Positions 1 to 5,119 of a DNA stretch of 5,119 bases are shown here, in pieces; position 1 is the stretch's first letter; the number at the start of each line of letters is the position of its first letter. The notes below the pieces were generated by a model. It made no database searches, was not told where the DNA came from, and was given only the letters and a program-made list of their open reading frames with translations. The DNA comes from Pseudomonadota bacterium (lineage in GTDB: Bacteria > Pseudomonadota > Alphaproteobacteria > Rhizobiales > Beijerinckiaceae), in NCBI GenBank assembly GCA_023452965.1, contig JAEXUU010000337.1:1-5119 (forward strand), given 5' to 3'. The translations under genes and the position numbers were made by a program.

Positions 1-792
1 GATCGCCGCAAGGCCATGCTCGAGGACATCTCGATCCTGACCGCCGGCCAGATGATCTCGGAAGACCTCGGCATCAAGCTCGAGACCGTGACGCTCAACA
101 TGCTCGGCCGCGCCAAGAAGGTGCGCATCGAGAAGGAGAACACCACGATCATCGACGGCGCCGGCAAGAAGAAGGACATCGAGGCCCGCGTCTCGCAGAT
201 CAAGGCCCAGATCGAGGAGACCTCCTCGGACTACGACCGTGAGAAGCTCCAGGAGCGTCTGGCCAAGCTCGCCGGCGGCGTCGCGGTCATCCGCGTCGGC
301 GGCGCGACCGAGGTCGAGGTCAAGGAGAAGAAGGACCGCGTCGACGACGCCCTGAACGCCACCCGCGCTGCGGTGGAAGAAGGCATCCTGCCGGGCGGCG
401 GCGTCGCCCTGCTGCGCGCCCTCTCCTCGGTCAAGTCGATCAAGACCGCCAACGACGACCAGAAGACCGGTGTCGAGATCGTCCGCAAGGCGATCACCGC
501 TCCGGCCAAGCAGATCGTCGACAACGCCGGCGATGACGGCGCGGTCGTGGTCGGCAAGCTGCTGGAGTCGAAGGACTACGCCTACGGCTACAACGCCCAG
601 ACCGGCGAGTTCGGCGACATGGTCAAGGCCGGCATCATCGACCCGACCAAGGTCGTGCGCACGGCGATCCAGGACGCGGCTTCGATCGCCGGCCTGCTGA
701 TCACCACCGAGGCGATGATCGCCGAGCTGCCGAAGAAGGACGCCCCGATGCCCCCGATGGGCGGCGGCGGCATGGGCGGCATGGACTTCTGA
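1..792 (+). CDS. groEL: Chaperonin GroEL (Hsp60), C-terminal half, 5' end outside window
   Basis: Codes for the 60-kDa subunit of the cytoplasmic tetradecameric chaperonin, which with GroES folds proteins in an ATP-driven cycle. The reading frame is open from base 1 and begins at the family motif [10 protein letters not shown], which corresponds to about residue 283 of E. coli GroEL. Some 263 residues are present and about 280 are missing to the left. The fragment covers the end of the apical domain, the second intermediate segment and the C-terminal equatorial domain. Fragment residue Asp116 (in [16 protein letters not shown]) matches the ATPase aspartate Asp398 of E. coli, GGG at 132-134 matches its nucleotide-contacting glycines, and Asp214 in IIDPTKV is the conserved nucleotide-site aspartate. 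The protein ends in a GGM-rich tail finishing MDF, common in alphaproteobacteria. The gene is intact at its 3' end, and a strong terminator follows 38 bases after the stop. groES would be expected upstream, outside the window. Confidence 0.98.
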   Translation, partial: DRRKAMLEDISILTAGQMISEDLGIKLETVTLNMLGRAKKVRIEKENTTIIDGAGKKKDIEARVSQIKAQIEETSSDYDREKLQERLAKLAGGVAVIRVGGATEVEVKEKKDRVDDALNATRAAVEEGILPGGGVALLRALSSVKSIKTANDDQKTGVEIVRKAITAPAKQIVDNAGDDGAVVVGKLLESKDYAYGYNAQTGEFGDMVKAGIIDPTKVVRTAIQDAASIAGLLITTEAMIAELPKKDAPMPPMGGGGMGGMDF

Positions 793-830
793 TCAAGAAG
801 CCCAAGCTCTCAAGTTCGACCGATATGGAA

Positions 831-856
831 GGCCCGGCGCAAGCCGGGCCTTTTTT
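831..856 (+). terminator. Intrinsic terminator of groEL
   Basis: A perfect 8-bp G/C stem (GGCCCGGC at 831-838 with GCCGGGCC at 843-850) encloses a GCAA tetraloop and is followed directly by six T residues (851-856). It starts 38 bases after the groEL stop codon, so it should end the groEL (presumably groES-groEL) transcript and isolate it from the next gene. Confidence 0.93.
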
Positions 857-903
857 CGTCGATGGCCTCCTCCCGCTTTGCACAGCTGCAAAAGCGCGCA
901 GGC

Positions 904-932
904 TTGCATCGACTTTGGTTGTAGGCCTTAGA
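904..932 (+). promoter_or_regulatory. Weak candidate promoter for the DoxX-family gene
   Basis: CTTGCAT at 903-909 resembles a -35 element (TTGCAT against TTGACA). A poor -10 match, CTTAGA at 927-932, follows at 17-bp spacing. The site lies between the groEL terminator and the next start codon, where a promoter is needed if the terminator is efficient. The -10 match is weak, and alphaproteobacterial promoters are hard to call by eye, so this is only a position to test. Confidence 0.2.
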
Positions 933-973
933 TCGACCCAGGTGCGGCATCCTGCCGCGCCCCGATCCTTGCC

Positions 974-977
974 GAGG
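974..977 (+). promoter_or_regulatory. Ribosome binding site of the DoxX-family gene
   Basis: GAGG is placed 8 bases before the ATG at 986, a normal Shine-Dalgarno distance. It supports that ATG as the start. Confidence 0.6.
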
Positions 978-985
978 CCAAGCCA

Positions 986-1372
986 ATGCTGAACAATCCA
1001 GCACTTTCAGACGCCGCCAAGCTCGTCGGCCGCATCCTCCTCGCCCTGATGTTCGTCCTGGGCGGCTGGTCCAAGATCTCCGGATACGCCGGCACGCAAC
1101 AATACATGGCCTCGGCCGGCGTCCCTGGCATCCTGCTGCCGCTCGTCATCATCGTCGAGCTGATCGGCGGGCTGATGATCGTCTTCGGCTACAAGACCCG
1201 GCTCGCAGCGCTTGCCCTGTTCGGCTTCACCATCGCTGCGTCGGTGCTCTTCCACATGAACTGGGCGGCACCGATGCAGCAGCTGTTGTTCATGAAGAAC
1301 CTCGGCATTGCCGGCGGCTTCCTCCTGCTCTTCGCGGCCGGTGCCGGCGCCTATTCGGTCGACAAGGACTGA
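986..1372 (+). CDS. DoxX family small integral membrane protein
   Basis: A 128-residue inner-membrane protein of the DoxX family. Members are small four-helix proteins, some linked to quinone/thiosulfate redox chemistry or oxidative stress, but most have no proven role, so no reaction is assigned here. Four hydrophobic segments can be seen at about residues 12-28, 47-68, 72-90 and 105-121. The family hallmarks are present: GGWSK at 26-30 at the end of helix 1, an acidic Glu58 followed by GG inside helix 2, and MKNLGIAGGF at 103-112 leading into helix 4. The length is typical of the family. The ATG at 986 has a GAGG 8 bases upstream, and the N-terminus lines up with the first helix as expected. 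The gene sits alone between the groEL terminator and its own terminator, so co-transcription with either neighbour is unlikely. Family membership is firm and function is unknown. Confidence 0.88.
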   Translation: MLNNPALSDAAKLVGRILLALMFVLGGWSKISGYAGTQQYMASAGVPGILLPLVIIVELIGGLMIVFGYKTRLAALALFGFTIAASVLFHMNWAAPMQQLLFMKNLGIAGGFLLLFAAGAGAYSVDKD

Positions 1373-1494
1373 GGCGAAGCACCGGGCCACTCCAGCGGCC
1401 ATGCAGATGCGAGAAACCTGACGGCAGCTCTTACCGTGAGCGTCGCCGGACACCCGGCCGCGCATGCGCCGCATCACGATCTCGGAAAAATACC

Positions 1495-1521
1495 GGCCCG
1501 GCCTTGAGTCGGGCCTTTTTT
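1495..1521 (+). terminator. Intrinsic terminator downstream of the DoxX-family gene
   Basis: GGCCCG (1495-1500) pairs with CGGGCC (1510-1515) around a 9-base loop and is followed by six T residues (1516-1521). It lies 122 bases after the doxX-family stop and 73 bases before the next start codon. It reads like a second copy of the groEL terminator core (CGGGCC followed by six T). Confidence 0.85.
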
Positions 1522-1582
1522 GTCGGCACGGCTGCTCTACAACAGCCTTCCGACCGGGCGCATCGCCGCGCCGCTTTCCGAC

Positions 1583-1587
1583 AAGGA
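1583..1587 (+). promoter_or_regulatory. Ribosome binding site that fixes the ABC transporter start
   Basis: AAGGA, 7 bases before the ATG at 1595, is a good Shine-Dalgarno sequence. The only alternative, further upstream in the same frame, is a TTG at 1520 that lies inside the T tract of the preceding terminator and has no ribosome binding site. The ATG at 1595 is therefore the right start. Confidence 0.75.
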
Positions 1588-1594
1588 CCGTTTC

Positions 1595-3694
1595 ATGCGC
1601 CTGTTGAGTTTCGCTGTCGCCGCGCTGGCCCTGATCGCGCTCGTCGTCGGGCAGCAAAGCGGCAGTACCGGCATGCTCGGAATGGGCGTGGTCGGCGTGC
1701 TGCTGACCGTCGCGACCTGGCGCTCGGCCGGGATCAGCTACTTCCTCAAGATATTCTCGGGGATTTTCGGCACAGAGTACGTGATCTTCGGGCTCGGCGC
1801 CGTGCTCGCCCAGGTCGGCTGGTGGCCGCAGGCCTGGGCTGCCGCCGCCCCGCCGACGAGTCTCGGCACCACTGTCGCGGTGTTTGGCATCCTGATCTAT
1901 GTGATCTCGTTCGTGCCGGTGGTCCGGCGCATCGCTGATCTCGCCTCGCCCTATTTCCTGGCGCAGGACCCGAGCAGCATGAATCTCGGGCCGCTCGGCC
2001 GCTATCCGATGAAGCTCGGCCACTTCGCGGTGGCCGCAGTGGTCTTCCTGATCGTGCTCAACCAGGCGCAGGTCGGCATCTCGCTGCGCATCAACTTCTT
2101 CTATCGCGACTTCTACAACGCCCTGCAGGAGAAGAACGCGCCGGTCTTCTGGGACCAGCTCATCAACGTCTTCGGCGTCTGGGCAGCGATCTCGGTGATC
2201 AGCGTGCTGATCGAGACCGTGGCCAATTCGGTGCTGCTGATCCGCTGGCGCGAATGGATGGCCGCCGAATACAACAAGCGTTGGCTGCAGAACAGCAATC
2301 ATTACCGGATCTCGCTTGCCGGCACGGCCGACAACCCGGACCAGCGCATCTCGGAGGACACGCGCTCCTTCCTCAACCAGACCTACGCCTTCTCGCTGAC
2401 GCTGATCACGCAGGTCTCGACCCTGGTCTCCTTCTCGATCATCCTGTGGTCTATCCCGGTCGCGATCACGGTGCCCGGCACCGATATCGTCATCCCCGGC
2501 TTCATCTTCTGGGCGACGCTGATCTATGCAGCGATTGCGACCTGGATCACGCACCTGATCGGTAAGCCGCTGATCGGGCTCGAATTCGAGCAGGAGCGGC
2601 GCGAGGCGAACTTCCGCTTCTCTCTCGCGCGCCTGCGCGAATACTCCGAGCAGATCGCGCTGATGCGCGGCGAGACCGCCGAGCGGCGCCATCTCGGCGA
2701 GACCTTCGGCGGCATCGTCACCAACTTCTACAACCTGCTCTGGCGCAGGCTGAAGCTGACGACCTTCACCCTGTCCTACAACCAGGCCAACGTCGTTATC
2801 CCCTTCCTGCTGCTGGCGCCCTACTACTTCGCCGGTGCTATCGCCTTCGGCGTGCTGACCCAGGTCTCGTCGGCCTTCGGCCGGGTCGAGACCGCGATGT
2901 CGTTCTTCATCAACAGCTACCAGTCGATCGCCTCCTACCTTGCCTCGATCAACCGCCTCACCACCTTCGAGACCGCGATCGCGCAGGCCGAGGCGCAGGC
3001 GGCCGGGGCCCCCGGCGCCAATATCGAGATGGACGAGCAGCCCGGCCCCGATGCCAAGATCAAGGACCTGACCCTGAACCTGCCGAATGGCACGCCGATC
3101 GTGACCGTGCCGGAGCTGACCTTGCCGGCCGGGCGCGCGACGCTGGTGATCGGTCCTTCAGGCTCGGGCAAGTCGACGCTGTTCCGCGCGATGTCGGGCA
3201 TCTGGCCGTTCGGCAAGGGCCAGGTCGAGACGCCGGCCGACACGCGTATGCTGCTCCTGCCGCAGCGGCCCTATCTGCCGCAGGGAACGCTCCGCGCCGC
3301 CATCGCCTACCCGGCCGAGCCCGACGCTTTCCCCGATGCCGAGCTCCGCGCCGCCATGGACAAGGTGAAGCTCGGCCATCTCGCCGAACGGCTCGACGAG
3401 GTCGACCTCTGGGGCCAGCGCCTCTCGGGTGGTGAGCAGCAGCGCCTCGCCGTGGCCCGCGCTCTGCTCGCCAAGCCGGACTGGCTCTTCCTCGACGAGG
3501 CCACCGCCTCGCTCGACGAGAAGCTCGAGGGCGAGATCTACGCGATGATCCGGCGTGAGCTGCCGCAGACCAGCGTGGTCTCGATCGGCCATCGCTCGAC
3601 GCTGCGCGAGATGCACGAGGAGCTGATCGCGATGGAGCGGAACCCCGATGGGACCCACAGCCCGCGCGTCAGGGCGATGGAGCCGGCGGCGTAG
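1595..3694 (+). CDS. ABC transporter, fused permease and ATPase (SbmA/BacA-YddA type)
   Basis: A 699-residue inner-membrane half-transporter that would work as a homodimer. The permease part is of the SbmA/BacA-like (ABC_membrane_2) class, shared with YddA, mycobacterial Rv1819c and peroxisomal ABCD proteins. Signs of this class are RDFYNALQ (171-178), NPDQRISED (247-255) and the AFGRVETAMSFF stretch near 427-438. The ATPase domain (about 485-690) is complete: Walker A GPSGSGKST (520-528), Q-loop Gln557 followed by the class-typical RPYLPQGTLR, signature LSGGE (610-614), Walker B WLFLDE with Asp634 and catalytic Glu635, a SLDE D-loop, and His666. All catalytic residues are present, so it should be active. 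Known relatives move antimicrobial peptides, vitamin B12 or very-long-chain acyl-CoA; the substrate here cannot be read from sequence. Residues 1-115 form an extra region with about four hydrophobic segments, making it longer than YddA (about 560). The gene stands alone, convergent with the next gene. Confidence 0.93.
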   Translation: MRLLSFAVAALALIALVVGQQSGSTGMLGMGVVGVLLTVATWRSAGISYFLKIFSGIFGTEYVIFGLGAVLAQVGWWPQAWAAAAPPTSLGTTVAVFGILIYVISFVPVVRRIADLASPYFLAQDPSSMNLGPLGRYPMKLGHFAVAAVVFLIVLNQAQVGISLRINFFYRDFYNALQEKNAPVFWDQLINVFGVWAAISVISVLIETVANSVLLIRWREWMAAEYNKRWLQNSNHYRISLAGTADNPDQRISEDTRSFLNQTYAFSLTLITQVSTLVSFSIILWSIPVAITVPGTDIVIPGFIFWATLIYAAIATWITHLIGKPLIGLEFEQERREANFRFSLARLREYSEQIALMRGETAERRHLGETFGGIVTNFYNLLWRRLKLTTFTLSYNQANVVIPFLLLAPYYFAGAIAFGVLTQVSSAFGRVETAMSFFINSYQSIASYLASINRLTTFETAIAQAEAQAAGAPGANIEMDEQPGPDAKIKDLTLNLPNGTPIVTVPELTLPAGRATLVIGPSGSGKSTLFRAMSGIWPFGKGQVETPADTRMLLLPQRPYLPQGTLRAAIAYPAEPDAFPDAELRAAMDKVKLGHLAERLDEVDLWGQRLSGGEQQRLAVARALLAKPDWLFLDEATASLDEKLEGEIYAMIRRELPQTSVVSIGHRSTLREMHEELIAMERNPDGTHSPRVRAMEPAA

Positions 3695-3745
3695 CGCCCT
3701 GACCGGCGGACCCTCTTTCGGCAGAACCCGATACTTCGACAAGAA

Positions 3746-3777
3746 ATCGCCGTGCCTCCGGGAAGAGGCACGGCGAT
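3746..3777 (-). terminator. Perfect 13-bp hairpin, terminator of the META-domain gene
   Basis: ATCGCCGTGCCTC (3746-3758) and its exact complement (3765-3777) enclose a 6-base loop. Read on the minus strand the stem runs into TTTCTTG, a short U-rich tail, and it lies 82 bases after the minus-strand META gene stop. On the plus strand it is followed by CTGGAAAC, with no T run. It sits 52 bases after the ABC transporter stop, so it may also hinder read-through from that side, but the orientation favours the minus strand. Confidence 0.7.
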
Positions 3778-3858
3778 CTGGAAACTGCTGATCTCAGGCG
3801 GAACAGAAGTGTCGTTCGAAGGCGGGCCGAAAAGCCGCCCCCGGAATGACGGACTCCG

Positions 3859-4332
3859 TCAGATACCGCGATCGAAGCGGATCTCGCCGGAGGCGGTCTT
3901 GAGCACCAGCCTCCCCTCGACCAGATCCCACTGCCTGGAGCCGCGCAGCGCCAGCAGGAAGGTGCGCTCGAAATCCATCACCGCCTTGTCGCAGGCGCGC
4001 TTGGTCACAGCGACGGGGCCGACGGCAAAGCCCTGCTGACGCAGGGGATAGGCCGAGGCCGAATAGGTGTTGCAGCCCGCAAAGCCGGTGCCCCGCAGAT
4101 TGGAGTCGACCTTCAGCGTGATGCGCCGGTCATTGATCGGCTTGCCGTTGAACTGGATCGCCGTCCAGGACGCATCGAGCGGGAAGTTCTTTTCCTGCTT
4201 AGGCGGTGGCGCCGCCTGTCCTTCCTGCGGAATCTGCGAGGGCCGCTGGCGACCCTGCGCCAGGACGTCACCCGCGAGGGCCGGCAACAGGGAAAAGGCG
4301 ATGGCGGCCGCAAGGCCGAGGCGCGACTGCAT
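3859..4332 (-). CDS. Secreted META/HslJ-like domain protein
   Basis: A 157-residue exported protein with a META (DUF306/HslJ-type) domain. E. coli HslJ is an envelope heat-inducible protein linked to novobiocin resistance; no enzymatic activity is assigned to the fold. The N-terminus (1-25) is a signal peptide: a positive Arg4, a hydrophobic core at 5-19, and cleavage likely after ALA (20) or VLA (25). No lipobox cysteine is visible. A Pro/Gln-rich linker (about 26-48) leads to the META domain (about 50-157), with the family hallmarks W56, GCN at 86-88, T110-x-x-A-C114, Glu122 and a closing LVLKTASGEIRF strand. Cys87 and Cys114 are the only cysteines and could form a disulfide in the periplasm (inference). 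The frame extends to a TTG at 4377, but only the ATG at 4332 puts the signal peptide at the N-terminus; neither start has a good Shine-Dalgarno. It converges with the ABC transporter gene. Confidence 0.87.
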   Translation of the reverse strand: MQSRLGLAAAIAFSLLPALAGDVLAQGRQRPSQIPQEGQAAPPPKQEKNFPLDASWTAIQFNGKPINDRRITLKVDSNLRGTGFAGCNTYSASAYPLRQQGFAVGPVAVTKRACDKAVMDFERTFLLALRGSRQWDLVEGRLVLKTASGEIRFDRGI

Positions 4333-4360
4333 GCTCAACTGGTCCAGACCCCGGATTGGA

Positions 4361-4390
4361 AATAGCGCGACGGGCAAAGGTTAATTCCAA
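4361..4390 (-). promoter_or_regulatory. Weak candidate promoter of the META-domain gene
   Basis: On the minus strand TTGGAA (4385-4390) resembles a -35 box. GCTATT (4361-4366), a partial -10 match, follows after 18 bases. This would start transcription roughly 20 bases before the ATG at 4332. The region is locally AT-richer than its surroundings (4381-4394), which fits, but the match is loose. Confidence 0.25.
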
Positions 4391-4587
4391 TTGTCACCAC
4401 TGCACCGAGAGGGAGGCGAAACGCAAGTCTCGATCACCCTCACGGCGCAATCAGCCGCAGCAAAAAGCTCATCCGCGGCAAATCGGCGACGCCTCCGCAT
4501 CCGGCTTGGTCAAAGGCGCGTAACCCGAGAATGCGTCGGGATTCCGGCGCAGGCGCGCGTCCGTTCCCCCCAAAGGCCGCGCGGACG

Positions 4588-4615
4588 GAGGCCGCCTCCC
4601 GGTGGGGGCGGCCTC
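4588..4615 (-). terminator. 12-bp G/C hairpin just after hisG, possible terminator
   Basis: GAGGCCGCC (4588-4596) pairs perfectly with GGCGGCCTC (4607-4615). Three more inner pairs, including one G-T, extend it to 12 bp with a 4-base loop. It begins 9 bases after the hisG stop, where a terminator is expected. However, the minus strand continues into CGTCCGCG with no U tract; the short TTT lies on the plus-strand side. It may be a tailless terminator or a 3'-end-stabilising hairpin for the hisG transcript. A smaller CGTCCG/CGGACG pairing (4558-4563 with 4582-4587) lies next to it. Confidence 0.45.
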
Positions 4616-4624
4616 TTTCGCCTG

Positions 4625-5119
4625 TCAGATCCGCGCCTGGAGCCGCTCGATCAGCGGGTTGGTGCGGCGGAAAACATAGTCGAGCGCGCGCACGGTGATG
4701 TCGTCGGCGCCGGCCCGGGTCAGCTCCTCGACCAGCGGAAACACCGCCTTCTTCGGGCAATGCAGGGTCACGACGCCATCCTCGCCCCCGGCGCCGAAAG
4801 GCAGGCGGGCGCCAAGGCGCTGGGCGATCTCGGCGAGACGCTGCGGAGAGACGGCGGGCAGCACGGCGCGGACCTCGCGTAGCGAGCGCGCCTCCTCTTC
4901 GGCGGCGATCCGGCCGAGAATGGCGGCAGCGGCGTTGCGGGCCCGCGCGCCCCAGGGCGCCCGGACGGAGGCAACGAGATTGGCCTCCGAGGCCAGCATA
5001 ACACCGTCGTCGAGGACCTTCAGCGCGTTGGCGACCAGCGTCGAGCCGGTGGTCGTGATGTCGACGACGATCTCGGCCGTGCCGGCCGCCGGGCCCCCCC
5101 CCGGCGCCCCCCCCCGCGC
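4625..5119 (-). CDS. hisG: ATP phosphoribosyltransferase HisG, long form, C-terminal part; 5' end outside window
   Basis: Catalyses the first and committed step of histidine biosynthesis, joining ATP and PRPP to give phosphoribosyl-ATP in the cytoplasm. The minus-strand frame is open to the right edge and gives 164 residues. Near its start is AEIVVDITTTGSTLVANAL (15-33), containing the PRPP-binding loop TTTGST (22-27). It is followed by VLDDGVMLASEANLVAS (35-51), a stretch diagnostic of HisG. After it comes a C-terminal domain (about 80-164) with VTLHCPKKAV (117-126), an AGADDITV strand (136-143) and LDYVF (146-150). This matches the ACT-like regulatory extension of long-form HisG, the site of histidine feedback inhibition in that family. 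About 160 N-terminal residues would lie outside. The first 14 residues (PGGGP-rich) come from two C runs at the window edge, do not fit the expected family pattern (EGAPA-AGTAE) and are probably unreliable. Confidence 0.94.
   Translation of the reverse strand, partial: ARGGAPGGGPAAGTAEIVVDITTTGSTLVANALKVLDDGVMLASEANLVASVRAPWGARARNAAAAILGRIAAEEEARSLREVRAVLPAVSPQRLAEIAQRLGARLPFGAGGEDGVVTLHCPKKAVFPLVEELTRAGADDITVRALDYVFRRTNPLIERLQARI
5094..5115. other. Low-complexity poly-C stretch at the window edge, probable sequence error
   Basis: Two runs of nine C residues (5094-5102 and 5107-5115) are separated by GGCG, inside the hisG reading frame. They translate as glycine-rich residues where HisG relatives carry an EGAP-A type segment. 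Nothing similar occurs elsewhere in the window. This looks like a low-quality read end or contig end rather than biology. Confidence 0.6.

Noticed and set aside
1464..1610. A short plus-strand open frame of 48 codons starting at ATG 1464
   Set aside because: It runs straight through the terminator at 1495-1521 and into the transporter gene, and its product is Arg/Pro-rich with no hydrophobic or structured segment. Chance is the simpler explanation.
1007..2692. A 561-codon open frame on the minus strand, antisense to the DoxX-family and ABC transporter genes
   Set aside because: It is very rich in Arg, Asp, Glu, Gln and His in the way expected when a GC-rich gene is read on the other strand. 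It spans two real genes and a terminator and shows no domain. The plus-strand genes have complete family motifs.
3158..3742. A 194-codon minus-strand open frame opposite the ATPase domain
   Set aside because: It mirrors the Walker A to H-loop coding region of the ABC transporter and has the same Arg/Glu/Leu-rich shadow composition, with no recognisable motif.
3821..3839. A GGCGG/CCGCC inverted repeat with a 9-base loop just after the META stop
   Set aside because: The stem is only 5 bp with no T run on either strand. The perfect 13-bp hairpin at 3746-3777 is a far better terminator.
4524..4540. A CCCGA/TCGGG inverted repeat upstream of the META gene
   Set aside because: The stem is 5 bp with a 7-base loop. 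In DNA this GC-rich such pairs are expected by chance, and it is not placed at a likely operator position.
4391..4882. A 163-codon plus-strand open frame across the 4333-4624 gap and into hisG
   Set aside because: More than half overlaps hisG in antisense, it crosses the hairpin at 4588-4615, and its Arg/Gly/Pro-rich composition resembles no family. I see no ribosome binding site or domain.
1..5119. A possible linked envelope-stress system (GroEL, DoxX, ABC transporter, META/HslJ protein)
   Set aside because: The genes are separated by terminators, lie on both strands and share no regulatory motif that I can see. Adjacency alone does not support a common system.

Overview
The window looks like chromosomal housekeeping DNA from a high-GC alphaproteobacterium, most likely of the Rhizobiales/Hyphomicrobiales (a Bosea-, Methylobacterium- or Rhodopseudomonas-like organism). 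This rests on the GroEL and HisG sequence character, on the long-form HisG, and on strong G/C bias at third codon positions. The genus is a guess from memory of family sequences, not from a search.

Layout: (1) 1-792, plus strand: the 3' half of groEL, entering from the left edge and closed by a textbook intrinsic terminator (831-856). (2) 986-1372, plus strand: a small four-helix DoxX-family membrane protein with its own terminator (1495-1521), so it is probably a single-gene unit. (3) 1595-3694, plus strand: a 699-residue ABC half-transporter with the permease fused to the ATPase. It belongs to the SbmA/BacA-YddA-ABCD type and carries an unusual extra hydrophobic N-terminal region. (4) 3746-3777: a perfect 13-bp hairpin between the convergent ABC and META genes, oriented to terminate the minus-strand gene. 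(5) 3859-4332, minus strand: a secreted META/HslJ-like domain protein. (6) 4333-4624: a 292-bp gap. It holds the presumed META promoter and a 12-bp hairpin just downstream of hisG; I see no gene in it. (7) 4625-5119, minus strand: the 3' part of hisG (ATP phosphoribosyltransferase, long form), running off the right edge. The last ~26 bases hold two nine-base C runs that look like poor sequence at a contig end.

The genes do not form one pathway: a chaperonin, a small membrane protein, a transporter, a periplasmic protein and a histidine biosynthesis enzyme, mostly separated by their own terminators. Envelope or stress functions (GroEL, DoxX, the ABC exporter/importer, META/HslJ) are loosely over-represented, but nothing in the sequence links them. 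I found no mobile element, CRISPR array, tRNA/rRNA or convincing new system. The points most worth a second look are the N-terminal extension of the ABC transporter and the suspect sequence at the right end.
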